Shown here piece after piece: positions 31,184-42,500 of a stretch of DNA of 53,047 bases (within the stretch, counting starts at the first letter, position 1; every line of letters starts with the position of its first letter). Under the pieces are notes generated by a model. The model searched no databases. It worked only from the letters and a program-made list of their open reading frames with translations, and was not told where the DNA came from. The translations under genes were made by a program, and so were the position numbers. This DNA comes from Elusimicrobiota bacterium (GTDB lineage Bacteria; Elusimicrobiota; Elusimicrobia; UBA1565; UBA9628): positions 1 through 53,047 of the forward strand of contig JACRDS010000075.1 in the NCBI GenBank assembly GCA_016212825.1, given 5' to 3'.

Positions 31184-32623
31184 GAGGCTCGGCGGCATGG
31201 GGATGTCGTCCGTCTTCTTCGCCGGGGGCGTGTAGGTGACGCGCCGGGTCACGGTCTTCGACTGGCCGAGGACGTCGCTGACCTGGACCCGGATCACGTT
31301 CGGCCCCGGCTTGAGCTTGACCGTGGCCAGGAAGTTCCCGGATTCGTCGCTGCGCACGGGCTTGCCGTCCACCAGGACGGTGAGGTTCTCGGCGTTGACG
31401 ATGCCGGTGACCCGGTAGGTGTCCTCGAACACGGTCTCGTCGGCCGCCGGCCGCAGCAGGCGGAAGGAGGTGTGCGTGGCCATGGCCTGCCCCACGGCGC
31501 GGGTCACGCCCACCGAATAGAGGCGCGGCGCGGAGAAGGGGAGCTCGGCGCCCAGCAGGTCGATGATGGCCACCCGCCACCAGTAGACCCCCGGCGGGAT
31601 GTTCTCGTCGCCCAGGCGGATGTTCTCGTCGAGGCTGTAGGTCTTGTCGAAGACCATCGTGGCGAAATCCCGGTTGCGGGAGGCCTGCACGTGGTAGCCC
31701 GACACGGGCTGGCCGATGGAGAGCGTCTTCATGTCCGCGCCCAGGGCCTCCATGTCGCCCGAGGCGTTGATGTCCTCCGCCGTGGCCTGGGCGGCCAGGG
31801 AGACGCCGGCCCCCACCTGGATGCGGGAGCGGCCGGGCATGGTCTCGCCCCGGAAATCGGCGGCCCGCGCCTCGAAGACCGGGAGGTCCGCGACGAGCTT
31901 GGGGACCCCGGGGGACATGCCCAGCTGGACCTCGGTGCTCATGCCGGCCGGGACCTCCACGGTCTTGCCCTGGGCGTCGACGTCGGCGGCGCCCTTGTAC
32001 ACCTCGACCAGCGTGCTCAGGTCCTGCCGGACCTTGGCGGAATACTCGGTGTCCATGGTCTTGGGCGTGATGCGCGCCGAGGCCGTGACCACCCGGGAGT
32101 GGCCCACGAACACGCCGCCGCCCTTGAGCTCCACGTCGTAGTCCTTGGCCACGGGCTTGATGATGGCCATGGAGTTGGGGTCGAGGCTGAGGACCTGCTT
32201 GTTGACGAACCGGACCTTGGCCTTGGAGTCGTCGAAGGTGTGCAGGGAGTCGCCGCGCAGCAGCTGCATCTCCTCCGCCGCGGATTTCCACTGCGCGGTG
32301 TCCTGGCGCCGGAACTCGACGCGGTTGACCCGGTAGAAGAGGGTCGCGGCGCGCATCTCCTCCTTGATCAGCGTGATGGGGACCTGCAGGGTCATGCCGG
32401 GCAGGGCCACGGTGGGGTCGGAGGAAGGCAGCCGGTTATGCTTGAGGATCTCGTCCCATTTGGCCGGGTCCTTGAGCCAGGTGTGGGAGATGCCCCACAG
32501 GGTGTCGCCCGGCTTGACCGTCACATTCTGGAACTTCTTTTCCGCTGCGAGGTCCGCGGCGGTCCCTGCTGAATCCAGCGCGAACAGCGCTCCGGCCAGG
32601 ACCGCGCAGACGAGCCGTCTCAT
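31178..32623 (-). CDS. exported LysM protein with FecR-like domain
   Basis: This 481-residue protein has a signal peptide (about 1-23). Next is a LysM domain (VKPGDTLWGISHTWLKDPAKWDEILKHN, about 36-63, continuing to about 83), which binds peptidoglycan. The central part resembles the FecR/DUF-type envelope domain (LLRGDSLHTFDDSKAKVRFVNKQVLSLDPNS near 120-152). A fibronectin-like region follows near 290-370 (YHVQASRNRDFATMVFD, then GVYWWRVAIID), and the C-terminus has an Ig-like segment (YRVTGIVNAENLTVLVDGKPV). LysM-FecR proteins are common in Gram-negative envelopes and often lie near two-component genes, as here. A GAGGAGGT lies about 12 bases before the ATG, making this one of the few starts with a possible ribosome site. 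Confidence 0.85.
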   Translation of the reverse strand: MRRLVCAVLAGALFALDSAGTAADLAAEKKFQNVTVKPGDTLWGISHTWLKDPAKWDEILKHNRLPSSDPTVALPGMTLQVPITLIKEEMRAATLFYRVNRVEFRRQDTAQWKSAAEEMQLLRGDSLHTFDDSKAKVRFVNKQVLSLDPNSMAIIKPVAKDYDVELKGGGVFVGHSRVVTASARITPKTMDTEYSAKVRQDLSTLVEVYKGAADVDAQGKTVEVPAGMSTEVQLGMSPGVPKLVADLPVFEARAADFRGETMPGRSRIQVGAGVSLAAQATAEDINASGDMEALGADMKTLSIGQPVSGYHVQASRNRDFATMVFDKTYSLDENIRLGDENIPPGVYWWRVAIIDLLGAELPFSAPRLYSVGVTRAVGQAMATHTSFRLLRPAADETVFEDTYRVTGIVNAENLTVLVDGKPVRSDESGNFLATVKLKPGPNVIRVQVSDVLGQSKTVTRRVTYTPPAKKTDDIPMPPSLP

Positions 32624-32735
32624 CTAGACCTAGGGACCTCCTCGGGAAAAGGGGAAGACCGGATGCCGCAAGTCTCGATAGTCATAGGATGAGACGCACA
32701 GACGCCTTCGGCAACAGGAATGGTGTCAGGACCGG

Positions 32736-34916
32736 TCAGGAGTGGTCAGCTTTGGCGGCGAGATTCGAGACCAAAGCCCCCCCTGCGTCCACGCCCAGCC
32801 CTTTGGGTATGGTGAAGATGAAGCGCGAGCCCTTGCCCACCTGGGACTCCACCCAGATGCGCCCGAGGTGCGCCTCCACGAAGAATCTGGAGATGGTCAG
32901 GCCCAGCCCCGTGCCGCCGCGCCTCTGGCCGGCCACCTGCTCGAACTTCTGGAAGATCCGGTCCAGGTACTCCTGGGGGATGCCCTCTCCGGTGTCCGTG
33001 ACGCTCATCTCGATCTCCGGCCCCGCGTCGCGCACGCCGATGGTGATGGTCCCCTGCTTCGGGGTGAACTTGATGGCGTTGCCCACCAGATTGGTGACCA
33101 CGCGCTCGAGCAGGTCCGAGTCGGCCTCCACGGTGAACTCCTCGGCCGCGTCGAGCACGAGCTTGATGCTCTTCTGCGCCGCCAGGGCCTCCGTGATCGC
33201 GATGGCGCGGCTGCCGATGCCCGCCAAAGAGGTCGGGCGCAGGGAGGGCTGGATGCGGCCGGACTCCATCTTGGCGATGTCGAGGATGTTGTTGATCATG
33301 CCCATCAGGCGGCTGCAGGAGCGCTTGACCGAGTTGACCATGGACTGCTGCTCCGGGTTGAGGACCCCGACCGTGCCCTTGAGCAGCACGTCCACGAAGC
33401 CCATGGCCGAGCCCAGGGGGTTGCGCAGATCGTGCGTGATGTAGTGCAGGAACTCCTCCTTCATCTTGTCGAGCTCCTTCTCGAAGCTCACGTCGCGCAC
33501 GGTGGTGACCACTCCCAGGGCCGCGCGGGTGCTCGGGGCCACCACCGGCAGGGCGCTGATGCGCAGGTAGCGCCGGTTGGCCTCGGTGGAGAGGTCGATC
33601 TCCTTGAACTTGTCGGGCTTGGGGTCGACGCAGGCCTGCAGGACCAGCTCGCGCAGCTTGGAGTCGGGCATGACCTCGCGCAGGCTCTGGCCCTCGATGC
33701 GCAGGGCCGCGTTGAGGCCGAGGAGCTCGCGCACCCTCCGGTTGGCCAGCTGGATGCGGCCCTCGCCGTCGAACATGAGGATGCCGTCGGTGGTGGAGTA
33801 AAGCACGGCCTCGGTCTTGCGCTGTTCCGCCACCAGCCGGTCGACCTGGATGAGCGAGTAGCGGTGCAGTTCCGCCGTCATCTTGTTGAAGGTCTCGGCC
33901 AGGTCCTGCAGCTCGTCGCCGGTGCGCACGTCCACGCGGGCCTGGAAATCGCCCCGGGAGACGGTCTCGGCGCCGCGGGTCAAGGACAGCAGGGGCAGGG
34001 TCAGGCGGCGGGCCAGGAATGTGGCCCCCAGGACCGCGAGCGCGCTGACGACGATCAGCACCAGGGTCGCGGCGCGCTGCATCTGCAGGGCGGAGAAGTA
34101 GGCCTCGTGGCGCTGCTGCAGCATGATCACCGCGCCGCCGATGGAGGCCACCGGGGCGTAGGCGCTCACCCAGGCCACGCCCTCGAAGTCCGGCACGTCG
34201 CGCGAGCCCACGCTCTGCGAGAGGAGCGCGGCCTTGACCGTGGGCCGGCCGGAGAGGCGCTCGGCGGCCGCAGGACTGAGATGGTCGCGGGGATAGAAGA
34301 GGGCCTTGCCTTTGTTGTCGACGAGCACGGCAAAGCCCGTGCCCCCGACCCGCTGGGAGACGATGTGGGCGTCGAGGCTGCGCAAAGAGACCAGGATGCG
34401 GGCCCAGACCAGGGGCCCCATGGGATAGTACATCTCCAGGGCCGGCTCGCCCCGGTAGCTGGAGACGCGCCGCACGCGCCGCCGGCTCTTGACCGCGTCG
34501 AGGAAGCCTTCCGCGGAGCGGAAGTCGCGCAGGGTGGCGTCGCTGTTGAGGTCCGGGTTGAAGACCTTGATGATCTCGCGGCCCGCCGTGTTGAGGATGC
34601 CGATCTCCACCACGTCGGAATGGGTCTCGATGAGGCTGCGCAGCAGCTCCTGCTTGTCCTTCCACTCCATCTTCTTCTGCAGGGAGGCCAGCGCGAAGGA
34701 GAGCTTGTCGTCGTTGACCTTGAAGAAGGAGTCCACCTGCTCGGCGAGCTTCTCCGCCATCTTGGTGTGCAGCTCCAGCACCGCGGCCTGGATGCCCTGC
34801 TGGCTGATGTCCACGAGCTTGTAGGCCAGGAAGGCGGCGGGCGCCAGGGCCAGGGCTCCCAGGACCAGGACGAACCTCCTGAAGAGGCCCGAACGGAGCC
34901 ACTTGAGCCAACGCAT
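32736..34916 (-). CDS. membrane sensor histidine kinase (HAMP-PAS-HisKA-HATPase)
   Basis: This is a 726-residue kinase. A first membrane helix lies at about 13-35, an external sensor of about 240 residues is probably Cache-like (VVEIGILNTAGREIIKVFNPD), and a second helix is near 282-304. HAMP spans about 305-355, PAS (TDGILMFDGEGRIQLANRRVREL) about 375-470, and the HisKA H-box FLHYITHDLRNPLG is near 489. The ATPase has NLVGNAIKFTPKQG (N box), DTGEGIPQEYLDRIF (G1) and GTGLGLTI (G2). All catalytic motifs are intact. No response-regulator gene is adjacent, so it is an orphan here. I chose the ATG at 34916 over a start 12 codons upstream because of the -10-like box 7 bases before it. Confidence 0.92.
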   Translation of the reverse strand: MRWLKWLRSGLFRRFVLVLGALALAPAAFLAYKLVDISQQGIQAAVLELHTKMAEKLAEQVDSFFKVNDDKLSFALASLQKKMEWKDKQELLRSLIETHSDVVEIGILNTAGREIIKVFNPDLNSDATLRDFRSAEGFLDAVKSRRRVRRVSSYRGEPALEMYYPMGPLVWARILVSLRSLDAHIVSQRVGGTGFAVLVDNKGKALFYPRDHLSPAAAERLSGRPTVKAALLSQSVGSRDVPDFEGVAWVSAYAPVASIGGAVIMLQQRHEAYFSALQMQRAATLVLIVVSALAVLGATFLARRLTLPLLSLTRGAETVSRGDFQARVDVRTGDELQDLAETFNKMTAELHRYSLIQVDRLVAEQRKTEAVLYSTTDGILMFDGEGRIQLANRRVRELLGLNAALRIEGQSLREVMPDSKLRELVLQACVDPKPDKFKEIDLSTEANRRYLRISALPVVAPSTRAALGVVTTVRDVSFEKELDKMKEEFLHYITHDLRNPLGSAMGFVDVLLKGTVGVLNPEQQSMVNSVKRSCSRLMGMINNILDIAKMESGRIQPSLRPTSLAGIGSRAIAITEALAAQKSIKLVLDAAEEFTVEADSDLLERVVTNLVGNAIKFTPKQGTITIGVRDAGPEIEMSVTDTGEGIPQEYLDRIFQKFEQVAGQRRGGTGLGLTISRFFVEAHLGRIWVESQVGKGSRFIFTIPKGLGVDAGGALVSNLAAKADHS

Positions 34917-34923
34917 GGGGGAT

Positions 34924-34929
34924 AGGATA
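34924..34929 (-). promoter_or_regulatory. -10-like box of the histidine kinase
   Basis: On the minus strand TATCCT ends 7 bases before the ATG at 34916, with ATCCCCC between and no Shine-Dalgarno site. The last C of the hexamer makes this a weak match; the spacing is the main argument. Confidence 0.4.
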
Positions 34930-34973
34930 GAGGAACAATCCCGCCCTGTCAATACTCGAGAATTACGGTCTTG

Positions 34974-36296
34974 TTAAGAGAAGAGGCGGGAACGCAGGAT
35001 GAGAAGGCTCAGGATGGGCAGCAGGCTCGCCGCCACCAGGGGGTCGGGCAAGGTCAGGGGCGCCTGTTCGGGGGTGCCGCCGCCCAGGTCCCCTCTCGGG
35101 GACTCCGCCGCGGCCGCAGGCTCGGGCTCGGCGCCCGCGGACTGCAGGAAGGCGTAGACCTCGGTCTGCGCGGCCTGGACCTGCTGGCCCGAAGGCACGA
35201 CGGGGGCCGCCTCCGGCGCGGACGGGACGGAGGCCACCGCGTCGCGCAGCTCCGGAGCCGCGGCGTAGACGGCGACGACGGCGCCGGGCAGGACGCCCTC
35301 GGCAAGGGCCCAAGCCGAATCCTCGGCCAGCCGCCGCGCGATGCGCCGCGCGGGCGCGTCCACCACGGAAAGCATCAGGCTCTCCTGCGAGACCTGCAGG
35401 GCGATGAGGGCGACCCCGGCGGGGAGCCCGCCCGCCGGCAGGCCGGAACCCTCCTCCGCCGGACGACGGAAGGCCAGCCAGTAGCCGCCGTCCACGCCGG
35501 GCACCGTGTAGCTCCAGGCGGAGGCCGCGCCGGAGCCGTCCGCGGCCGAGCCGCGCGCCAGGAGCCGGGGGCCGGGGCGGGTCGGCGCGCCGGAGAGCCC
35601 GGCGTTGGCGCCGAGAGCCGGGGCCTTGGCGCTGCCGGAGCCTCCCCAGTTGCGCTCATCCGTGAGGATGTCCATGAGGCGCACGCCCAGGCCCTGCGCG
35701 CCTTCCTCCGCGGCCGCCTTGCCGGACATGACCACGGCCTTGAGCTGGTCCTGCACCGCCTCGGCCTTGGCCGCCAGGCGCACGGACTGCCGGTCCAGGG
35801 CCTTGATCCCGCCGCCCGGCCCGGGCTTGAAGCCGCCGTCCGGCAGGTCGAGGCGCTGGGTGCGGCCCGGCGCGATGCCGCTGTCGGAGATGGTCTGTAC
35901 CGCGACGACGGCCGGGGCCGCGGGGTTGAAGGTCCCGTAGGAGGCCTGCGGGGCTTCGGCTCCGGGGATGGCGGAGCCGGGCAGGACCGGAGGCGCGACG
36001 TCCGGCCGGAAGCCCAGCTTGGCGTTGGGCAGCCCGAGCGAACCGAGGATGTCCGGCTTGGACAGACGCAGTCCCGGAAGGACGCCGGTGAGGCCCTGGA
36101 GGGCGCCTTTCATGTCGGCCGAGCCCAGCCCGTTGTTGAGGGACTGGCCGCCGGAGCCGACCGGAGCCACGACGATGGTGTTGGTCACGCCGGAGCCCTT
36201 GGGCGCCTGGACCGAACCCACATTGGCGGCCGAAGCCGGGCGCAGGAGGGCAGCGCCCAGGAACAAAGCCATAACCGCCGACGAGCGGCTCGTCAT
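34974..36296 (-). CDS. exported protein with C-terminal hydrophobic tail, unknown
   Basis: This 440-residue protein has a signal peptide (about 1-23, ending RPASAA) and a Gly/Pro/Leu-rich low-complexity region to about residue 155. A middle domain (about 155-370) alternates helices (LDRQSVRLAAKAEAVQDQL) and beta strands (YTVPGVDGGYWLAFRRP, GVALIALQVSQESLMLSVVD). The end is a Pro/Glu-rich stretch followed by one hydrophobic helix and arginines (ASLLPILSLLILRSRLFS). This tripartite tail resembles C-terminal sorting or anchoring signals, but lacks a recognisable LPxTG or PEP motif. The giant gene upstream ends in the same kind of tail. The ATG at 36296 has an extended -10-like box 6 bases before it. 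Confidence 0.7.
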   Translation of the reverse strand: MTSRSSAVMALFLGAALLRPASAANVGSVQAPKGSGVTNTIVVAPVGSGGQSLNNGLGSADMKGALQGLTGVLPGLRLSKPDILGSLGLPNAKLGFRPDVAPPVLPGSAIPGAEAPQASYGTFNPAAPAVVAVQTISDSGIAPGRTQRLDLPDGGFKPGPGGGIKALDRQSVRLAAKAEAVQDQLKAVVMSGKAAAEEGAQGLGVRLMDILTDERNWGGSGSAKAPALGANAGLSGAPTRPGPRLLARGSAADGSGAASAWSYTVPGVDGGYWLAFRRPAEEGSGLPAGGLPAGVALIALQVSQESLMLSVVDAPARRIARRLAEDSAWALAEGVLPGAVVAVYAAAPELRDAVASVPSAPEAAPVVPSGQQVQAAQTEVYAFLQSAGAEPEPAAAAESPRGDLGGGTPEQAPLTLPDPLVAASLLPILSLLILRSRLFS

Positions 36297-36302
36297 GCGA
36301 CT

Positions 36303-36308
36303 AATGTA
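36303..36308 (-). promoter_or_regulatory. extended -10-like box
   Basis: On the minus strand TGA-TACATT ends 6 bases before the ATG at 36296. The remaining sequence up to the giant gene's stop (to 36524) holds no gene; an AT-rich patch (gtgtatataa near 36451) lies in it. Confidence 0.5.
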
Positions 36309-36470
36309 TCACTTGACCTCGGCCGGGCAATGGGCCTCCAGGGCAGGATCCCGCCGGACAAAGGGCCCACGAAAAACAGGCCTCGGGCCGATAACGGACA
36401 TCTAAAGTATGGCACATGGGGTTGTTGATCCTGTGGATAGACGTCCGTCTGTGTATATAACGGGGGAAGC

Positions 36471-36526
36471 AGGCAGGCCGATAGTTTCCTTAAGCATGTC
36501 CCCGGACTGGGCCCTAAGGCCTGCCT
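36471..36526. repeat. inverted repeat after the giant gene
   Basis: AGGCAGGCC (36471-36479) is repeated inverted as GGCCTGCCT (36518-36526), which overlaps the TAG of the giant gene (36525-36527). The 38-base loop and lack of a T-tract make a classical terminator doubtful; it may still mark the 3' end of the 13.9-kb transcript. Confidence 0.4.
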
Positions 36527-39500
36527 AGGCCGGGACCGCCGGACGCCGCTTTCTCAGCCAGTGCCAGACCGCGCTGACCACGGCCGCCAGGGCGGCGAGC
36601 ACCGCGACCCAGACCCAGAGGTGCGCATAGGGCTGGGAGGGATCCGGGCCGGGCTGCGGGCCGGGGTCGGGTCCGGGCTGCGGCGCGGGCGCGTGCAGCC
36701 GGTCCAGATAAGCCTGCCACCAAGCCTTCTGCTGGCGCAGGTCCGCGGCCAGGGCCGCGAGCCTGGCGAGCTCGGCCTCGAGCAGCCTCTGCGCCGCGAT
36801 GCGCCAGGCCAGTTCGTGATACCTCTGCCAGAGGGCGTCCTCCTCGCCGCGGACCCGCTCGCGCAGGCCGAGAGCCTCCGACAGGGCCGCGCGCGCCGCC
36901 TCGAGCTTGGCGGCCAGGTCCGGCGCCGCCGCGGCCGCCGCCGCCGCGCGCTCCGCCAGCCGGCCGGCATAGCCCTTGAGGGCCTCTTCCTGGGAGGCGT
37001 ACTGCCCGACGCCGGCCAGGATGCGCACGCGCCGCTCCACGCGGTCCACCGCGAGGTTGTCCGGCTCCGCGGCCAAGGACACCTCGCCCCGGCCGGAGCC
37101 GTCCGAGGCCGGGTCCAGGGCCACCAGGGGGTCGCGCAGGGCCCGACGCATGCCTTCCAGGCCGTGGCTGCCGGCGCGGCGCGACTCCAGGTAGGTCCCG
37201 GCGCGGCCGCGCACCGTCGCCACCAGCAGTTCCTCGCTGCCGCCGTGGAAGCGCGCCAGCGTGCGCTCCCGGGCGGCCAGGAGGTCCTGCACCGAATGGT
37301 CCGCGACGCGGGCCGCGGACTTGACCCCGAAGTGGATGTCCTTGCCGCGCCGCGGGTCGCGCGCGGACTTGTCGAGGATGTTCTCGCCGGGCAGGATGCG
37401 CGAGTCCACCTGAACGGTCGCGGGGAACTGGCTGGGGTCGTAGTAGCGCCCGACGGGGTCAGGGAGCAGGTCGAGGACGTCGACGACGTTGACCACCCTG
37501 CGGAAGAAGCCGTAGTGCTCGGTCTCCCCGCCCTCGGTCTTGTACATGGCGGCCCGGCCCAGGTAGTGGTGCTGGCGCGGGTCGCGGCCGGTCAGGAGCT
37601 CCACCGGGGCGCCCACGATGCCGCGCGGGATCTCCAGGACGATGTTGCCCCAGTTGTAGGGCATGACGGACCAGTACTTGGTCCTCCAGGCCTTGGACTT
37701 GGCGGTGTCGAGGCTCTCGGCCAGGAAGCGGCTGTTGACCAGCACCGGCAGCCCGCCGGCCTCATAGTGGCTCATGCGGTAGGTCGGCCGGACCGTCCGG
37801 CCGTCCGCGCTGGCCGCGTCCTGCGCGCCGCCCGCGGCCACGGACTTCAGCGTCCAGGTCTCGGCGGCCCGGGCGAACTCCTCGGGGTCGGTGATGGCGC
37901 GCACGCCGCCCTGCTCGTCGACGATGGCGGCCAGGAGCTCGCCCGTGAACGAGCGCACGGCCGTCCCGCCCAGGCTCTCGTCGAGCCCCAGGCCGCCGTA
38001 GACCGGCGGAGCCCGGGCTGCGGCCACGCGGTCCGCCGCATCGAGCCCCAGCTCCAGGTCCGCGCTGCGGTAGAGGCTCCAGGTCCGCGAGTGCTCCAGG
38101 ATGGCCTCGGCCTGGGCCACGGCCTTGGACTTGTTCTCGACGTCCGCTCTGGCGGCCTTGAGCCTGTCCGCGGACTCGGCCGCAGCCTTGGCCACGGGCT
38201 CGAAGCGCTTCTGGGCGGCCTTGAAATCCCCGTCCCGGGCCACGGCCTGGTCGAGGGCCAGCTTCTGCCGGGCCGCGAAGACCTGGTCGGACTCGCCGCG
38301 CTGACGCGTCACCGAGGCGTAGGCCGCGTCGCGCAGTTCGGCCCGGGCCTCGGACTGCAGGCGCTGGTAGTCGAGCCCGGCCCGCTCGGCCGCGTCCTTC
38401 TTCTCGTCCGCCGCCTTCTGCAGCCCGGCCTCGCGGCCCTGCGCCCCGGCCAGCTCGTCCCGGGCCGAGCGCAGGTCCCGGTCCGCGTTCTGGAAAGACT
38501 TCAGCGCGGCCCGGAAATCATCCTCGGTCTGGTAGAGTTCGGAGACCTGGCCCCTCTCGTCGCGCGCGAAGCCGTAGCCGTTGAGCTTGACCTCCAGCCA
38601 GCCGCGCCGCGCCTCCTCGGCGCCGCGGCCGCGCGACCAGTCCATGAGCCTTTCCGCGCCCTTGGCGGTCACCAGGAGGCGGCTGAAATCCTTGGCCTCG
38701 GGAGAGGACTGCAGGCTCTCCAGGGTCGGGAACAGGCCCCGGGCCAGCGCCTGACCGCCGGTGTAGATGAAGACGGCGCTCTCCTCCGGGGCGCGCGCCA
38801 GGGCGGTCAGAGGATGCGCGGCCGGGTGCAGAGCCCCTGCCCTCTCCCCCGGCTTCCTGGCGTCGAAGAAGAAGAGGCGGCCCCGGGAGGCCAGGCCCTG
38901 CGGCCCGAAGACCTCGGCGAAGCTCAGGGCCTGGTTCCGGCCGCCGGCCGAGGTCGCCAGGAAATCGCCCTCCTGCATGTCGCCGTGGAGGTCCAGGGCC
39001 TCCTGGTTGGACTTGGAGGCGGCCGCGGCCTGGTCGCGGATGCCCTCGCGGACGTCCGCCCCGCCCAGGACTTCCAGGCCCTTGTCCTTGAGGAAGAGCC
39101 GGCCGTCCCGCACGGCGATGAGGCCCTTGGCGCGCATATCCGCGACCTGCTCGGCCGTGAGCCAGCCGTCGATGGTCCACAGACGCCGGCCGTCCGCCGC
39201 GTTCTGGGTGAGGCTGAAGAGGGGCGCCAGCTCCGCTCGGCCCGCGACCCAGCGGGCCTTCATCTCGCGCAGGCTCTGCAGGGCCGCGGCGGTGCGGTCG
39301 AGTCCCTCGGGCCCGGCCCCGCGCCAGCGCTCGGCGGCCAGGCGCGTCTCCTCGAGCATGATCAGCGCGTCCAGGGCCCGCAGGCCGCGGCCGGAGCGGA
39401 TGTCGTCGGCGGTGCGCTGCAGGCTGCGCTGCAGCAGGTAGATCCGGTCGAGCCCCCGGGCCAGGGTGCCGTCGCCGCGGACCTCGGCGGAGTCGAAGGT

Positions 39501-42500
39501 CTTGATGAGCTCCGCGTCGAAGGCCTGCTCGGCCTTGAGGTAGCGGTCGAGGTTGATGTCCTTGAGGACGAAATGGTTGGGGTCGGCGGAGAGGTCGGTG
39601 AGATAGCTCTCCAGCAGGTCCTGCTGGGCGGCGACGAGCTCGCTGCGGAGCTTCTCCAGGCGCTGGAAGGCGCCCTGCACGGCGAAGGGCGCGGGCACCG
39701 CCTGCCAGTAGGCGTCGCGCATGGCCGCCTCCAGCGCGACCTCGTCGACGCGCTGCTGGCCGGCGCGCCCGGCCCGCGCCGAGAGGTCCTCGCGCAAGAA
39801 TCCCAGCAGCCGCGCCCAGCCCGGGTTGGACTGGGGGTCGAGCCGGCCCAGGGCGTCGAGGACGGAGGCGAACTCGGCCGCCGCGGCCTGCCGCTTGCCT
39901 TCCTTGTCGTTGAGGGTCAGCAGGCGCAGGCGCTCGGCCGGGGCGAACTCCCGGATCATGACGGCGTCGCCGGCGTCCACCGCGTCGCGATAGAGCTGGG
40001 CGCGCCTGGCCAGGCGCTGGCGCTGCTCCGCCGTCACTCCCGGCCCCAGGCCGGCGAGGAGCGCGTCGAGCCGGGCCGCGAAGTCCGCGTCGAGGCTGCG
40101 CCCGGCCACGTAGTCCACCAGCTCCGCGCGCGGGTCCTTGCGCAGCTCGGGCATGTCGCTGGAGAACGGACCGGCCGCGGCCCGCAGGCCCGTGGCGCGG
40201 CCCTGGCCCACGGCCTCGAGCTCGCTGACCAGGGCGATGAACGCGGACTTGGTCTCGGAGAGCGACCGGCTGAACTCGAGCCAGGCGGCGAAGAGCCGCT
40301 CCCGGGCCAGGCCCGCCTCCTCCAGATGCCCCTGGGCCAACTGGGCGCGGACCTCGGACTCCGCGGCCTGGATGAGCCGGCGGCGGGCCTCGACGATGCG
40401 CGCGCCGTCCTGGACCCGCACCATGAGCTCGCTGAGACGCAGGGAGAGTTCCTTCATCCGCCCGTTGGAGATCAGCTCCTTGCGCAGCACGTCGGAGAGG
40501 ATGTTGGTCAGGCCGCGCTCGATGGCCTGCGGGTCCGGGGCCTCCAGGAAGGCCCCGCCCACCATCTGCCCGCGGAACACGCCGAAGGCCGCCACCGGGG
40601 TGAAGCCCTTGTAGCTCATGCGCTCGGCGATGGTGTCGGCGCGCAGCTGGTTGATGAGGTTGTCCTGGTCGCCCAGGCCCGCGGGCAGGCCGCCGTCGAA
40701 GAGGGTGCTCCGGATCTCGTCGAGCCCGCGGCTGCGGGTCTGCGCGATGAAGGCGTCGCCCAGGGCGGCCAGGTCGGAGCCCGCCGCGTCCCGGGGGACC
40801 ATGTCCATGAGATGTTTGAGCAGGGCCTGCGGGTCCAGGCCCGGGTCGAGGTTGAGCAGGGCGGCCATCTCGCCGGACCCGGCCAGCAGCCGCTCGCGCA
40901 GCTCGGCCTTGTATCTGACCAGGTCGGAGGAGCCGCCGGAGTCCATCCGCTCCTCGGCCCAGCGCCAGAGGCGCACGTCCGCCTCGAACCGGGCCGCCAG
41001 CAAGGAGGCCTGGGCCGTGGCCGCGGTCTGCTGGTTGCGGAAGAGGCGGTCGGCCTTCTCCTGGCGCAGGCGGGCCAGGGCCACCAGGACCTCGGGCGGG
41101 GTGTCGGGGCTGCGCAGGCGAACCTCGATCCAGCCTTCGGCGAAGTCCTTGTCGATGCGCACCTTCTGGTCCAAAGTGGAGCGGGCGTGGTAGTAGCGCA
41201 GGAAGGCCGCGGAGCGGTGCTGCAGCAGCTCCGGCGCGATGAGCTCCACCGGCGTCTCGGGGACCTGCCCGGTCAGGCCGCGCCGGGCCTCGCCCAGACG
41301 GTCCTGCAGCTCCGCGAAACTCGCGGGCAGGGAGGAGTATCCCCCGGCGGAGCCCGCGCGCTCGCCCAGGGCGGCCAGGCTCGCGCGCAGGGCCAGTTCG
41401 CGGCCCCGCAGGACCTCGCGCTCCAGGTCGTCGGCCGGGTCCCCCGCGTGCAGGGCTCCCAGGCGGGAGCGGACCGCGACGAGCTCCGTGCGCGCCCGCG
41501 CGGCCTGGACCAGGCGGTCCTTGTCGAAGGCGGCCTGGGCGCGCTCCTCGGTCAGGGTCTGCACCCGCGCCGCGGCCACCAGGTCCGGGTTGCCGATGGT
41601 CTCCGAGCCGATGGCCGTGAACAGGCGGCCCAGGGTCCGCACCACCAAGCCCACCGGCTCGATGGTGAGCTGCTCCACCTTGAGGTCCTTGTCCACCATG
41701 GTCTCGACCGCGCGGGCCACCTCGACCCGGGAGGCCAGCACGGCGCGCTGCGCCGCCACGGGGTCCTTGGCCTGCAGGATGCGGTCCAGGGCGGCCAGGG
41801 CGGCCTCGCCGTCCACCGCGATCTGGAGTTCGGAGCCCTCGGGGCGGCCCATCAGGTAGTTCATCGCGGCCTGGGCCTGCCGGGCGGCCAGGCGGGACTG
41901 CTCCAAGCGGCCCCTGGCCTCGTCGAGGCGCCGCGCCGCGGCGGTCGCGGCCACGGAGGCGCCGCCGGGCACGGCGCGGGCCTGCTCGGCCGCCAGCGCG
42001 GCCTCCAGGTGGGGGATGAGCCGGCCTTCCAGGACGCCCTGGGCGCGCAGGGCGGTCTGGTAGGCCAGCAGGTTCTGCGTGAAGCGCACGGCTAGGTCCG
42101 CCTCGAGCCGGGTCTTGAGCCGGCTGAAGTACTCGGTCTGCCCGGCGCCCTGGGCGGTCTGCAGCTCGCGCAGTTCCTCGGGCTTGAGCTCGAACTGCAG
42201 GACGGGCATGACCGGGAAGCCGGTCAGGGCCATCTGGGGGATCCAGGCCACGCCGGTGGCGGTCAGGCCCGTGCCGAACACGATGTCCAGGGCCGCCTTC
42301 TGGATGCGGTGGTCGTTGGCCTCGGTCATGGCCGCGGCCGCCTGGACCCGCTGGGCGACCTCGCGCAGGCTGTGCGCGTTGCGCGAGACCTCGGCGAAGG
42401 CATCGTCGAGCGCGGCCAGCCGCAGGGAGCCGGCGGGAGCGGCCAGCGGAGCGAAGTCCTGGTCCATGGCGGCCCAGGCCTCGGCCAGGGCGGCCCGGCT

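Noticed and set aside
36561-42095. 1844-codon open frame on the plus strand
   Set aside because: It is a shadow of the giant minus-strand gene. Its translation is Gly/Gln/Leu/Ala/Arg-biased with no domain, as expected from the complement of very GC-rich coding DNA.
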